Below the pieces are notes generated by a model. It was not told the DNA's origin, made no database searches, and saw only the letters and a list, made by a program, of their open reading frames with translations. From an uncultured Coleofasciculus sp. (GTDB lineage Bacteria; Cyanobacteriota; Cyanobacteriia; Cyanobacteriales; Coleofasciculaceae): 25,510 bases of DNA. The DNA is taken from assembly GCA_902805485.1 (NCBI GenBank), contig CADCTM010000763.1, positions 1-25,510 on the forward strand, written 5' to 3'. Both the position numbers and the translations under genes were made by a program. Below, one piece after another: positions 1 to 7,324 of this stretch (position 1 is its first letter; each line of letters starts with the position of its first letter).

Positions 1-91
1 TAGTAAAGTTGCGGATAATCTCTTGCAAACTCGGAAGTTTTGTACGTAAATAATTTGTCTGCCAAAAACATTCAACTTTCTGTTAAAAGAG

Positions 92-1051
92 ATGAGTACT
101 ATGCGGATTAATGCGTCTACCTTTCCAGCAACAGTCGTCGGTACTCTCAGTATCTTGTGCATTAATTCGCCCAAGGCTGATGCCATTCTGCTAATAGGCA
201 ATAGTGACAGCAACAATATCATCGTCTTTGATGAACAGGTTGGAAATTTTTTAGGTAACTTTACAACACCTGGTAACGGTGGGTTGCGGACTCCCGATGA
301 CTTGACCTTCGGTCCGGATGGCAATCTCTATGTCAGTAGTGGTGGAGACAACGCTCTGAGCCTTTTAGACCCCTCATATCCACAAGATTCAGCGGTTCTG
401 CGCTTTAGCTCCACGGGAGAATTCCTGGGTGTAGCTGCCTCTGGCAACGGATTAACTCGTCCCTACGGCAATGCATTTAGTCCGGATGGCAACCTCTACG
501 TCAGCAGTTTTCGTACTAACCAAATCTTGCGCTTCAATGGAATAACAGGAGAATTCTTAGGTGTCTTTGCCTCTGATAACAATAACGGTTTAGGGACACT
601 GAACGGATTAAATGGTCCCAATTCTCTGCTGTTTGGTCCAGATGGCAGCCTCTATGTTGCTACGGAGGGTACGGCTAATAACGCTTCTGGTGACTTGGTA
701 TTTGCTTACGATAGTCAGGTGTTGCGCTACAGTTCAGCTCAGGTAGCTGGTATAGAGCCTACTACAGCTCCTAGCGTCTTTATCTCACAGCCTAGTACTT
801 TACCAGAAAGCGAATTTGTTAGCCTATTAGGATTAGCCCTCGCACCCAACAACGACATTTTAGTCAGTGACTTTGCAGGCGGAATTCGGCGTTATAACTT
901 AGCGGGTGATTTAGTTGATACGTTATCGACCAATTACACAGATACCATTCCCAGTAGCAATTTTATCGGTAGTTTAACTTTCGGATCTGGTAGTTCTAGC
1001 GATAATCTCTATAGAACCCATTTGGGATCTATTCATTGGCTAGCCGTTTGA
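92..1051 (+). pseudogene. 5' part of a secreted NHL-type beta-propeller gene, split by an IS5-family element
   Basis: Residues 1-31 form a signal peptide ending near SPKADA. The rest shows repeated blades with the pattern P-(N/D)-x-L-x-FGPDG-(N/S)-LYV (for example DLTFGPDGNLYVSS and LLFGPDGSLYVATE), characteristic of NHL/SMP-30-like six-bladed propellers, so the product is probably extracytoplasmic. Genuine coding ends at about 1012. The last residues (RTHLGSIHWLAV) are read from the inserted element that starts at 1014. Joining 1009 to 1932 restores an uninterrupted frame of about 366 codons, whose tail is annotated at 1932-2114. The start at 92 has only a weak AAAAGAG ribosome site; an ATG at 101 is an alternative. 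The substrate is unknown; such propellers can be lactonases or binding proteins, and I see no decisive catalytic signature. Confidence 0.75.
1014..1030 (+). repeat. Left terminal inverted repeat of the IS5-family element
   Basis: GAACCCATTTGGGATCT, an exact inverted match to 1915-1931. TATA at 1010-1013 is the left target duplication. Confidence 0.9.
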
Positions 1052-1870
1052 GCATCAGTCTGATGAAGCAGAGATTGAGTTTAGCAGTGGCATGGCTGAG
1101 AGTTCGCTCAAAATTTTTGACCAAACTCTTACAGCGTTCCATCCAAGCATTTGAGCGTTCGATCACCCATCGAGTTGTGACCACGACGAATCCGGTTTTC
1201 CCAAGAGCGGCTTTTTCGGCTTTAGTCGGTTTGGGTGCTAACTCAAACCGAATCTTGGTCAGAATTTGTGGATAGAGTTTTTGGAGTTCGGCTGTAATTT
1301 TATCGGGGTGATACCCGTCGCCCGTGCAAAATCGTAATCTTCGGGATGTTCACAGGTTTAGCCCGAAAGTAATCGAGATTGCGGCTCAACAATTCAATCA
1401 AGCCTTGGTCATCGCTGACATTAGCTTTCGTGCAGTGGGTAAAAAACGGTAAGCAAGCGCGTATCGACCGCGAGGTGACGTTTGATGCCATTGGTGCATT
1501 TGTAATGGCAGAATCCTTTAGATTCAACACTGGCATTGCATGTATTCTTCACGGCTTGTGAGTCGATGATTAATAACCTTGTCCACTTTGGGTTTTTTTG
1601 ACCTGTTGCCGCACTTTGGCATGGAGGGTTGTCATAATTCGGTCTAGAATTCCATCTGTGCGCCACTGCTTGTAATGCCAAAATACTGTCGAGTAGGGCG
1701 GTAAGTATGAAGGGCAGATCACACCAATTACAGCCATTTTTCAGTTGATAGAAGATGCCATCCAGGATTTGCCTTTTCGTCCAACGACGTGGTCGGGTTT
1801 GCTTCTTTTGGGGCAGTAATGGCTCTATGAGTTCCCACTCTTTATCGGTTAAGCTGCTGGTGTATGGCAT
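1029..1870 (-). pseudogene. IS5-family DDE transposase, multiply frameshifted
   Basis: Reading leftward from ATG at 1870, the N-terminus MPYTSSLTDKEWELIEPLLP and the KNGCNWCDLP motif are IS5-type. About 110 bases then run in another frame (PPYSTVFWHYKQWRTDG), with the shift back at a run of seven A near 1590. The frame returns with the first catalytic Asp (IIDSQAVKNT), shifts again near 1440 (LPFFTHCTKANVSDDQG) and again near 1320, where the second Asp lies in DGYHPDKI. The final frame carries the Glu in RWVIERSNAWMERC and stops at 1029-1031. All three DDE residues are recognisable but spread over three frames with about four shifts. That exceeds a single programmed frameshift, so I call it a pseudogene; assembly errors could account for part of it. 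Confidence 0.85.
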
Positions 1871-1914
1871 TGACTCGAAGACGGCATTTCTGTTTAATCT
1901 TAGCTTGTCATCCG

Positions 1915-1931
1915 AGATCCCAAATGGGTTC
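1915..1931 (-). repeat. Right terminal inverted repeat of the IS5-family element
   Basis: Exact reverse complement of 1014-1030. It is followed by the right target duplication TATA at 1932-1935. Confidence 0.9.
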
Positions 1932-2114
1932 TATACAGTTGGATTTGATTTTAATAATGACAACATTGGCTCAGTCTTAGCTTTCAATGAGGCGCAAGGA
2001 AGCTCTACAATGTTCACGGGTTTTGAGTTTACTAACATTAGCCTGGAGCGTCCTATCGGTATAACTGCTGTTCCTGCGCCTTCCTCAATAAGCTGTGGTG
2101 CATCTAACTTGTAG
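1932..2114 (+). pseudogene. 3' part of the split beta-propeller gene
   Basis: Read from TAT at 1932, this encodes YTVGFDFNNDNIGSVLAFNE and continues to a stop at 2112-2114. It is exactly in phase with the 5' fragment once the IS and one TATA are removed (..SDNLY + TVGFDF..). Near the end is AVPAPSSIS, which resembles a PEP-CTERM sorting signal (normally VPEPSS followed by a membrane helix and a basic tail). No hydrophobic helix follows, so the sorting signal looks damaged or the resemblance is fortuitous. The fragment has no start of its own. Confidence 0.7.
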
Positions 2115-2170
2115 ATAGTGCCTCTAAAACTCGCGCCGGGAGAAGATAAGGATGGCGATCGCCAAAAGCA

Positions 2171-2487
2171 TCACCGTATATACCAAACCATACACCCCAT
2201 TACCTAAAAGCGTACCTGCAACACCATCCCTACCCAGAAAACATTTTCTGGCTGATTGAATTCTCTAACACCAGCCTAGGTAAAGACCTGGATATCAAGC
2301 GCAAAGCTTACGCCACAGCCTGCATTCCTGAATATTGGGTGATGAATTTAAAGACTCGACAACTCAAGTTTTTCGTGCCCCTGTTAATGTAGACTACGCT
2401 TCTGAATCTACCCTCACGACTGGTTGAAATTCGTCCTCTAGCATTTTCCGACGTTGTGGTTTCGGTGCAACAGTTGTTAGAGGGATG
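2171..2487 (+). pseudogene. Uma2-family (DUF820) endonuclease remnant
   Basis: The frame through 2201 reads YLKAYLQHHPYPENIFWLIE and then FSNTSLGKDLDIKRKAYATA, followed by CIPEYWVMNLKTRQL. This is the catalytic part of the Uma2/DUF820 family, a PD-(D/E)XK-like fold with characteristic E(F/I)S..SL..D...K...YA..GI.EYW(V/I)..L. A one-base shift at about 2370 moves the frame to FRAPVNVDYASESTLTTG, and another just after it gives LVEIRPLAFSDVVVSVQQLL before a stop at 2487. No start codon or intact N-terminal half is visible. Uma2 genes are numerous and often decayed in filamentous cyanobacteria; their role is unclear. Confidence 0.7.
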
Positions 2488-2640
2488 ACACTTGAATAAA
2501 AGGTCATGAACGGACTAAGGCGATCGCAGCGCACTGGTTCTCGCCGAGTGCCTAATAGCGAGAGCTACAGCTAAATTGGTGCATAAGTCCTCTAAGCTCG
2601 GAGACATAGCTGAATTAGCCATCCATCCAATTAACTCCCC

Positions 2641-3252
2641 ATGCGAACTCAAGCCTACCTCCTCGCCCCGATCATACTATTTGCAGTCCTGACGCCTCAG
2701 CATGGGGTGGGTGCCACCTTAAATCCTGCTGAACTTTCAAGTAATGAAACTACAATTGTCCAAGCAGATGTTCTATTGGAAGCTTCATCCGGACAAGGCG
2801 AAAGAGTAGCCCAAGCGAGGGGAGATGAGTTTGGAAAAGTCGAAGCGCTGTCCGCGATCGCTTCTGGTTTAGTTTCTAGGGGAAAAATCGACCAAGCCCT
2901 ACAAGTCGCTCAACAGATTCAAGATCAATCTACCAAAAGCTCAGTATTGCGTAGTATCGCTTACCAGTTGGCTTCATCAGGAAAAATCGACCAAACCCTG
3001 CAAGTCGCTCAACAGATTCAAGATCAATCCTTCAAAGACTCAGCCTTGTCTAGCATCGCTCAACAGTTGGCTTCATCAGGAAAAATCGACCAAGCCCTGC
3101 AACTCACTCAACAGATTCAAGATGAATCCTCCAAAGACTCAGCCTTGTCTAGCATCACTTCTGGGTTAGTTTTATCGGAAAAAATTGACCAAGCCCTGCA
3201 ACTCGCGGGGGAGATTGAAGATGAATCCTTCAAAGGCTCAGTGCTGTGGTAA
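2641..3252 (+). CDS. Secreted helical-repeat protein, 3' end truncated by an IS1-family element
   Basis: The first 25 residues form a signal peptide (hydrophobic AYLLAPIILFAVL, cleavage near GVGA). From about residue 59 the protein consists of four tandem 33-residue units of the form (K)DSALSSIAQQLASSGKIDQA followed by LQLAQQIQDESF. They are two-helix, TPR/HEAT-like repeats and appear as nearly identical 99-bp repeats in the DNA. A fifth unit begins (KGSVL) and is cut: the codons LW and the stop lie at the start of the inserted IS1-family element (about 3248). Related cyanobacterial proteins carry many more units, so this is probably only the N-terminal part. No downstream remainder is visible beyond the IS elements. 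Likely an extracytoplasmic interaction scaffold; partners unknown. No ribosome site is evident before the ATG. Confidence 0.65.
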   Translation: MRTQAYLLAPIILFAVLTPQHGVGATLNPAELSSNETTIVQADVLLEASSGQGERVAQARGDEFGKVEALSAIASGLVSRGKIDQALQVAQQIQDQSTKSSVLRSIAYQLASSGKIDQTLQVAQQIQDQSFKDSALSSIAQQLASSGKIDQALQLTQQIQDESSKDSALSSITSGLVLSEKIDQALQLAGEIEDESFKGSVLW

Positions 3253-3992
3253 TGTTCTAGACGTGTGGAAATAAGGAAGAATGAGAGGAGCTGTGGTTCC
3301 TCAGAAGATAAATGGTATTAGAACCAGTTTTGTGCCCAGATCGTGGCAGTGCTGATGTTGTCTGTCATGGTTGCTCTCGTACCCTTGAAACCTCGATACA
3401 AATGTTGCAATCCGGAGTGTCAACGCCACACATTCATTCGCAGCTACACCTATCGCGGCTATCTGCCAGAGGTGAAACAGCAGATTACGGAAATGGCACT
3501 GAATGGGAGCGGCATTCAGGACAGGGCAAGAGTGCTGAAAATCAGCCCCACTACGGTGATTGAATCATTAAAAAAAAGATCGACACTTGAAATCAATCCA
3601 TGAAGCACGATTGGCTGAAATCGAACCGACTCAGACGATTGTACAATTGTGTCAGTGGGAGGACCTTGAGGCAGAAGTCGATGAAATGTGGAGCTTTGTT
3701 CAGTCCAAAGCCCAACAGCGATGGCTGTGGCACGCCATCGACCACCAGACTGGACAGGTCTTAGCTTATGTTTTGGCGGACCATAAAGACAGTGCCTTTG
3801 TTCAACTCCAAGCGTTGCTCGAACCCTTTGGCATTACCCAGTTCTATAGTGACAATTGGGGGGCATATCAACGGTTGCTGCATCCTCCGAGTGCATACCG
3901 TGGGTAAAGCGAATACTCAAACGATTGAGCGAAAGCATCTGACCTTACGGACTCGGATTAAGCGCTTAGCTCGCAAGACCATTTGCTTTTCC
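3248..3992 (+). mobile_element. IS1-family element no. 1, right end missing
   Basis: The left boundary is placed at GGTAATGTTCTAG, which interrupts the helical-repeat frame and resembles the GGTGATGCTG start of IS1 ends. Inside is an IS1-type InsA/InsB pair (see 3312-3992). The transposase frame stops short of the usual C-terminus after KTICFS, where the second element's end begins. I find no matching right inverted repeat, so roughly the last 80-100 bp are gone. Confidence 0.7.
3312..3992 (+). pseudogene. IS1-family transposase (InsA plus InsB), frameshifted and truncated
   Basis: The InsA-like part begins MVLEPVLCPDRGSADVVCHG, shifts frame near 3380 and continues KPRYKCCNPECQRHTFIRSY, a zinc-finger plus helix-turn-helix region. 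One expected zinc Cys is changed (CPDR instead of CPDC). At 3569-3576 a run of eight A precedes the InsA stop. A -1 slip there joins ESLKK to DRHLKSIHEARLAEIEP, giving the usual InsA-InsB fusion as in IS1. InsB follows with the DDE residues in VDEMWSFVQ and FYSDNWGAYQRLL. A further shift near 3890 leads to HTVGKANTQTIERKHLTLRT, carrying the catalytic Glu. The A8 slip may be programmed; the other two shifts are damage. Confidence 0.8.
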
Positions 3993-4002
3993 GGCGTTGC
4001 TG

Positions 4003-4762
4003 GGCGTTGCATAATGAAGGGATGATTAAAGGTGCTGTACTATGTCAATGTCGCTACTGTGAGTCTACTGAGGTTAGGAAGAATGGGAAACGGCGAGGTA
4101 AACACGCATCACATTTGTACTGCCTGCGGTCGTCAATTTATCGACAGTTATAACCCGCCCAAAGGCTACGGTGAAGATCTCAAGCAGAATTGCAGTCAGG
4201 CAGTACGTCAACGGCATGGGGTTTCGCGGTATTGAACGCTGTACTGGGGTTCACCATACGACGGTGATTCATCTTCGTGAAGCAACTCGCCAAGCAACTG
4301 CCAGATGCCCCGGCAGAGTCTGAGATTCTCTCTTGTGGGAGAACTCGACGAACTGGAGACATTTGTCGGGTCAAAAAAAACAAAGTTTGGGTCTGGACAG
4401 CCGTGAACCATTTTCGGGCAGGCATTCTTGCTTGGGTGGTGGGAGATCATAGTGCACAGACGTTCAAGCCCTTGTGGCAGATTGTCCGTTGCTGGCAATG
4501 CTACTTCTATGTTACGGATGGTTGGAAGGTTTACCCAAGTTTCATTGAGGCTGGTGAGCACATTGTCAGCAAGACATACATGACGAGAGTTGAAGGGGAG
4601 AACACACGATTACGACACTACTTAGCCCGACTGCACCGTTCGACATTGTGTTACTCCAAGTCGGTCGAAATGCTGAGGTCTTCACTTCGCTTGCTGATTC
4701 ACTACCTAAAGTATCGATCAATACCTATCTTCACTTGATTCATCCCTCTGTTCAGCAACGCC
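4003..4762 (+). mobile_element. IS1-family element no. 2, about 760 bp, essentially full length
   Basis: The left end GGCGTTGCATAATGAAGGGATGA (4003-4025) pairs imperfectly with the right end, whose reverse complement is GGCGTTGCTGAACAGAGGGATGA (4740-4762). Eight bases at the outside and eight at the inside match. The length fits IS1 (about 770 bp). A partial copy of the end (GGCGTTGCTG at 3993-4002) sits immediately to the left, so 3993 is an alternative boundary. I see no direct repeat at the two flanks, which suggests a deletion or recombination after insertion. It belongs to a different IS1 subgroup from element no. 1. Confidence 0.75.
4022..4738 (+). pseudogene. IS1-family transposase of element no. 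2, frameshifted
   Basis: From ATG at 4022 the frame gives MIKGAVLCQCRYCESTEVRK, a CxxC zinc finger. It shifts near 4108 to HICTACGRQFIDSYNPPKGY and near 4195 to VNGMGFRGIERCTGVHHTTV. It moves again to KQLAKQLPDAPAESEI, with GELDELETFVG recoverable in yet another frame around 4340. From about 4375 it is open to the stop at 4738 (KKNKVWVWTAVNHFRAGILA, YFYVTDGWKVYPSF, TRVEGENTRLRHYLARLHR). Acidic DDE residues are present but several frameshifts prevent production of one protein. Family assignment rests on the paired CxxC finger and the order of InsB motifs. Confidence 0.8.
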
Positions 4763-4841
4763 GTAAATCCTGTTTGATTTAAGTCCCGTTCTGGAAAAAG
4801 ACCATTGGACGCGCTGACGACTCAGTTATTAGGGATAGTCT

Positions 4842-6065
4842 TCATGGCAATTGCAAGGTACCGAAGATTTTCCGGTTTTTCAAGCTGGAAATACGAACAG
4901 AATAGCCCTCTTTCACTAGGCTAGAAGGTGTCCACTCATAAACTCCATCGTTCTCCGTATGCCTAGCGATGACTTGGATACGTTTGTTTCCCTCATACAA
5001 CTCAATTGTCACCTCGCTGTCGAGATTACCCCTCCACAAGATGAGATAAGGGTTATTCTCCTCAAGGTACGCCGTACCCGCAGGTTGACTGATTTTGATG
5101 AGTGGTTCGACCGGCTTTTTGATTCGTGTGCGGAATCCTAGGTAATGGGGAAGCTTGTGAAAGGTTGGCTTATCTTCCTGATTAGCTGGTTGAGGTAGGA
5201 TAATATTTCCTTGCCGGGAATTGAGCAGGTAAGTAGAGCTACCGCCGTCGATAGTAATGATGTTACCTTTTACACCTAATTGACGTAATAGATCGGCTGA
5301 CCGATCCAGTGTCGCTCTGTTCACTGTCATAATCAACAGCAGCTCATCGCCTTTAATACCGTCAAAATCCAGTGTACCGATGACATGATACCGATTCACT
5401 TGATTTTGGGCTAATACTTTAGCCGGATGATCGCTGTACTGGTAACTGACTATTGCATTTTTAACGCTGCTTTGGTCTAGAGGCGCACCAGTAGCAGGGT
5501 TGTAATCCGTAATATATGCTCCAGAATCATCCCAGACTAAAGCTTTCAAACGGATATTACTATAAAATCTGTCGGCTGGTTGGCTTATCGGTCCGTAGGG
5601 GCTATGTCCACCAGTGATAACTACACCATTGAATTTAATGGGGAATGATAACTGTGAGCTAGATTCATATTGCTCAAAAAAAGAACAGTTAATCAGGGAA
5701 AAAACTGCTTCGCCGTAAAGTTGTTTATATTCGTTAGCGACTTCCTCAAACAGCTTCATTTTAAAGAAAGGGCTGTAATACTTACCTTCCCCTTTATAGT
5801 ATTTCCCCTGACCCAGACCCATATTACCCACTTCGCCGATGAGTTGGTCTATTTGCATTTTTTGCAGGTTAATGATTTGCAGATAGGCTTCATTACCATC
5901 AGGTAATTGCTGTTTATACAAAAGAGCGCCTTCTTTTCGATCTAGGGGTTGGTAAGAAGATGGAGGGGTGAAGGTTTGGGCAATCCCAATGCTAGTGATA
6001 ATCGCAAGACTAATAAGTGCAAGAAAGAAAGAAAATATAACTTTGTGAAGCTGAACTGAAAACAT
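4842..6065 (-). CDS. Secreted phosphodiester glycosidase (NAGPA/DUF2233) domain protein with C-terminal Ig-like domain
   Basis: The N-terminus MFSVQLHKVIFSFFLALISL ends near GIAQ and is a typical signal peptide, so I start at ATG 6065 (407 aa). A GTG at 6137 would add 24 basic residues in front of it, and neither start has a clear ribosome site. The central 270 residues have NAGPA/DUF2233 features: the NCSFFEQY region, FNGVVITGGHSPYGP, a GTLDFDGIKGDELLLIMTV core strand, and the hallmark IDGGSSTYL near residue 270. In the human uncovering enzyme this fold cleaves GlcNAc-phosphodiesters. In bacteria substrates are mostly unknown but probably envelope or exopolysaccharide glycans. The last 85 residues (ISQPAGTAYLEENNPYLILW, then DGVYEWTPSS) look like a Ser-Thr-rich/Kre9-type beta-sandwich. 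The gene stands alone and intact between IS debris. Confidence 0.8.
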   Translation of the reverse strand: MFSVQLHKVIFSFFLALISLAIITSIGIAQTFTPPSSYQPLDRKEGALLYKQQLPDGNEAYLQIINLQKMQIDQLIGEVGNMGLGQGKYYKGEGKYYSPFFKMKLFEEVANEYKQLYGEAVFSLINCSFFEQYESSSQLSFPIKFNGVVITGGHSPYGPISQPADRFYSNIRLKALVWDDSGAYITDYNPATGAPLDQSSVKNAIVSYQYSDHPAKVLAQNQVNRYHVIGTLDFDGIKGDELLLIMTVNRATLDRSADLLRQLGVKGNIITIDGGSSTYLLNSRQGNIILPQPANQEDKPTFHKLPHYLGFRTRIKKPVEPLIKISQPAGTAYLEENNPYLILWRGNLDSEVTIELYEGNKRIQVIARHTENDGVYEWTPSSLVKEGYSVRISSLKNRKIFGTLQLP

Positions 6066-6336
6066 AAGCTGTGAATGATTGATAATTATTTTGTAATTAG
6101 CCCTTTTTCGGAAACGTTTCACTCTCGGTTTCTCCACAACTTTTCAGATGCTTTTCGACATTCATACACCGATCACCTCTTCCAAAATTCGGCTTTTCGC
6201 TAAAACGGAAAGGAGGTACTGAAGATGCAAATGGTGGGAAAGTCAACAGTTGGGAGCTAGTGCGGAAGCCCGTCCGGTCAAAGGTAGTGATGCCTTGGCG
6301 CAGGCTGCTTCTCTTGAGAGCGCATCTCCCTGTCTT

Positions 6337-6648
6337 CTACATCGGTGTATCACTGAACAAAGACAACTGACCAGGAGAGACATTCCCCTTACCTGTTTGA
6401 TGTACAGCTAGATGACAAGGCGCACACAGAGGAATCAAGTTCTCTGGTCTATTGTCCTCTGGGGTGAAGTTCGCGTGATGGACGGACAGGGTAGCTACAG
6501 TCCACTCAGAACGGGTGAGGTCTTTCGGCTTCTCTCCAGGGCGAAGACATTGTTTACCACAGTGACGACAACGCCAACTAGCTGCTTCTTTGACTACGAG
6601 GGCAATATCAGACCAATTATCAGGGTAACGTTGGCGATCTATTGGCAT
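6337..6648 (-). CDS. Small HNH endonuclease
   Basis: This 103-residue protein has a complete HNH fold: zinc-binding C27xxC30, the core VHH (H57-H58), N70 in the DNRPENLIPLC segment, C75xxC78 and H83. HNH proteins are metal-dependent DNA nickases or nucleases used in homing, restriction and phage functions. Nothing beyond the single domain is present, so its target cannot be inferred. The start ATG at 6648 is preceded by GAGGAAAA, a good ribosome site. It is intact although surrounded by transposon debris, and may itself be a selfish or defence-related accessory gene. No methyltransferase or intron is seen beside it. Confidence 0.85.
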   Translation of the reverse strand: MPIDRQRYPDNWSDIALVVKEAASWRCRHCGKQCLRPGEKPKDLTRSEWTVATLSVHHANFTPEDNRPENLIPLCAPCHLAVHQTGKGNVSPGQLSLFSDTPM

Positions 6649-6866
6649 TTTTCCTCATCCTAGTCCTTTCACTATCTGAAGAGTGATTCTAGGGGAAATA
6701 ACAGTGAGCGCAATAGTTCTAGGGGATCTATTAAGGGATGCGATCACCGTTGCTATTTTATTAATCTAGAGTCCGGTGTTTAACTCTGATGATATAGCAA
6801 CTGCCTTGGCGGTTAAGACATAGACTAGAAGTCGTTCCGTAGACTGCGCCGAGCTGGCAAAGAATC

Positions 6867-7285
6867 ATGCCCAAACCCTACAGTTACGATCTCCGTCAGA
6901 AGGTGATCTAAGCCATCAAGCTTGATGGTTTGAAGAAAAGTGAAGCCGGTCAACTGTTTAACATCAGTCGCAACACTGAGGAAATTGGCAGCCCGACACA
7001 ACGTCTAGAAATCTTAGATTGGTATCATCTGCGGGAAAATCTTTATAAGGTTGGTGGTTCCCGCAAGCGGTTGAAACAAGCTGAAACACTACAGTGGCAA
7101 GGTCAATTGAATAACGCGATCGCCTTATTTACTAACATTGTCTCTCAAGCAAGCTCAAAACTTTTGTACCTATATGCAAAAGCATCGCGCCCGAATTGTA
7201 GACTCTGGGGATTTTCAAAAACAACAACTTGGCTCAATTGGTTCTGGAGCATAAAAATCAGCCGTCAAACAGATTGACTCTAGCG
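6867..7285 (+). pseudogene. Chimeric transposase remnant (IS630-type N-terminus joined to a different transposase C-terminus)
   Basis: From ATG 6867 the frame reads MPKPYSYDLRQKVI, then an in-frame TAA at 6909, then AIKLDGLKKSEAGQLFNISR. This is the helix-turn-helix start of cyanobacterial IS630/Tc1-mariner transposases. At about 6975 the similarity switches to EILDWYHLRENLYKVGGSRK and onward. After a frameshift it continues with CTYMQKHRARIVDSG and GSIGSGA, a stop, then KSAVKQID. This is the C-terminal part of another DDE transposase, most like ISKra4-type proteins (tentative). A possible IS630 left end, TATAGCAACTGCC, lies at 6792. It cannot be functional and records one element landing in, or recombining with, another. 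Confidence 0.7.
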
Positions 7286-7324
7286 ATACACCGTCGTTTT
7301 ACGACTTGAGTTTTGCACCATAAA

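Larger units (their letters stand above)
1014..1931. mobile_element. IS5-family insertion sequence (918 bp)
   Basis: The element is bounded by perfect 17-bp terminal inverted repeats (GAACCCATTTGGGATCT at 1014-1030 and its reverse complement at 1915-1931). It is flanked by the direct repeat TATA (1010-1013 and 1932-1935), a target-site duplication. Length, short duplication and the transposase family on the minus strand all fit IS5-family elements. It lies inside the beta-propeller gene, which reads continuously once the element and one TATA are removed. The transposase is frameshifted, so this copy cannot move by itself. Confidence 0.9.

Noticed and set aside
2153..2275. Frame starting MAIAKSITVYTKPY
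   Set aside because: It overlaps the Uma2 remnant in another phase and has no family resemblance.
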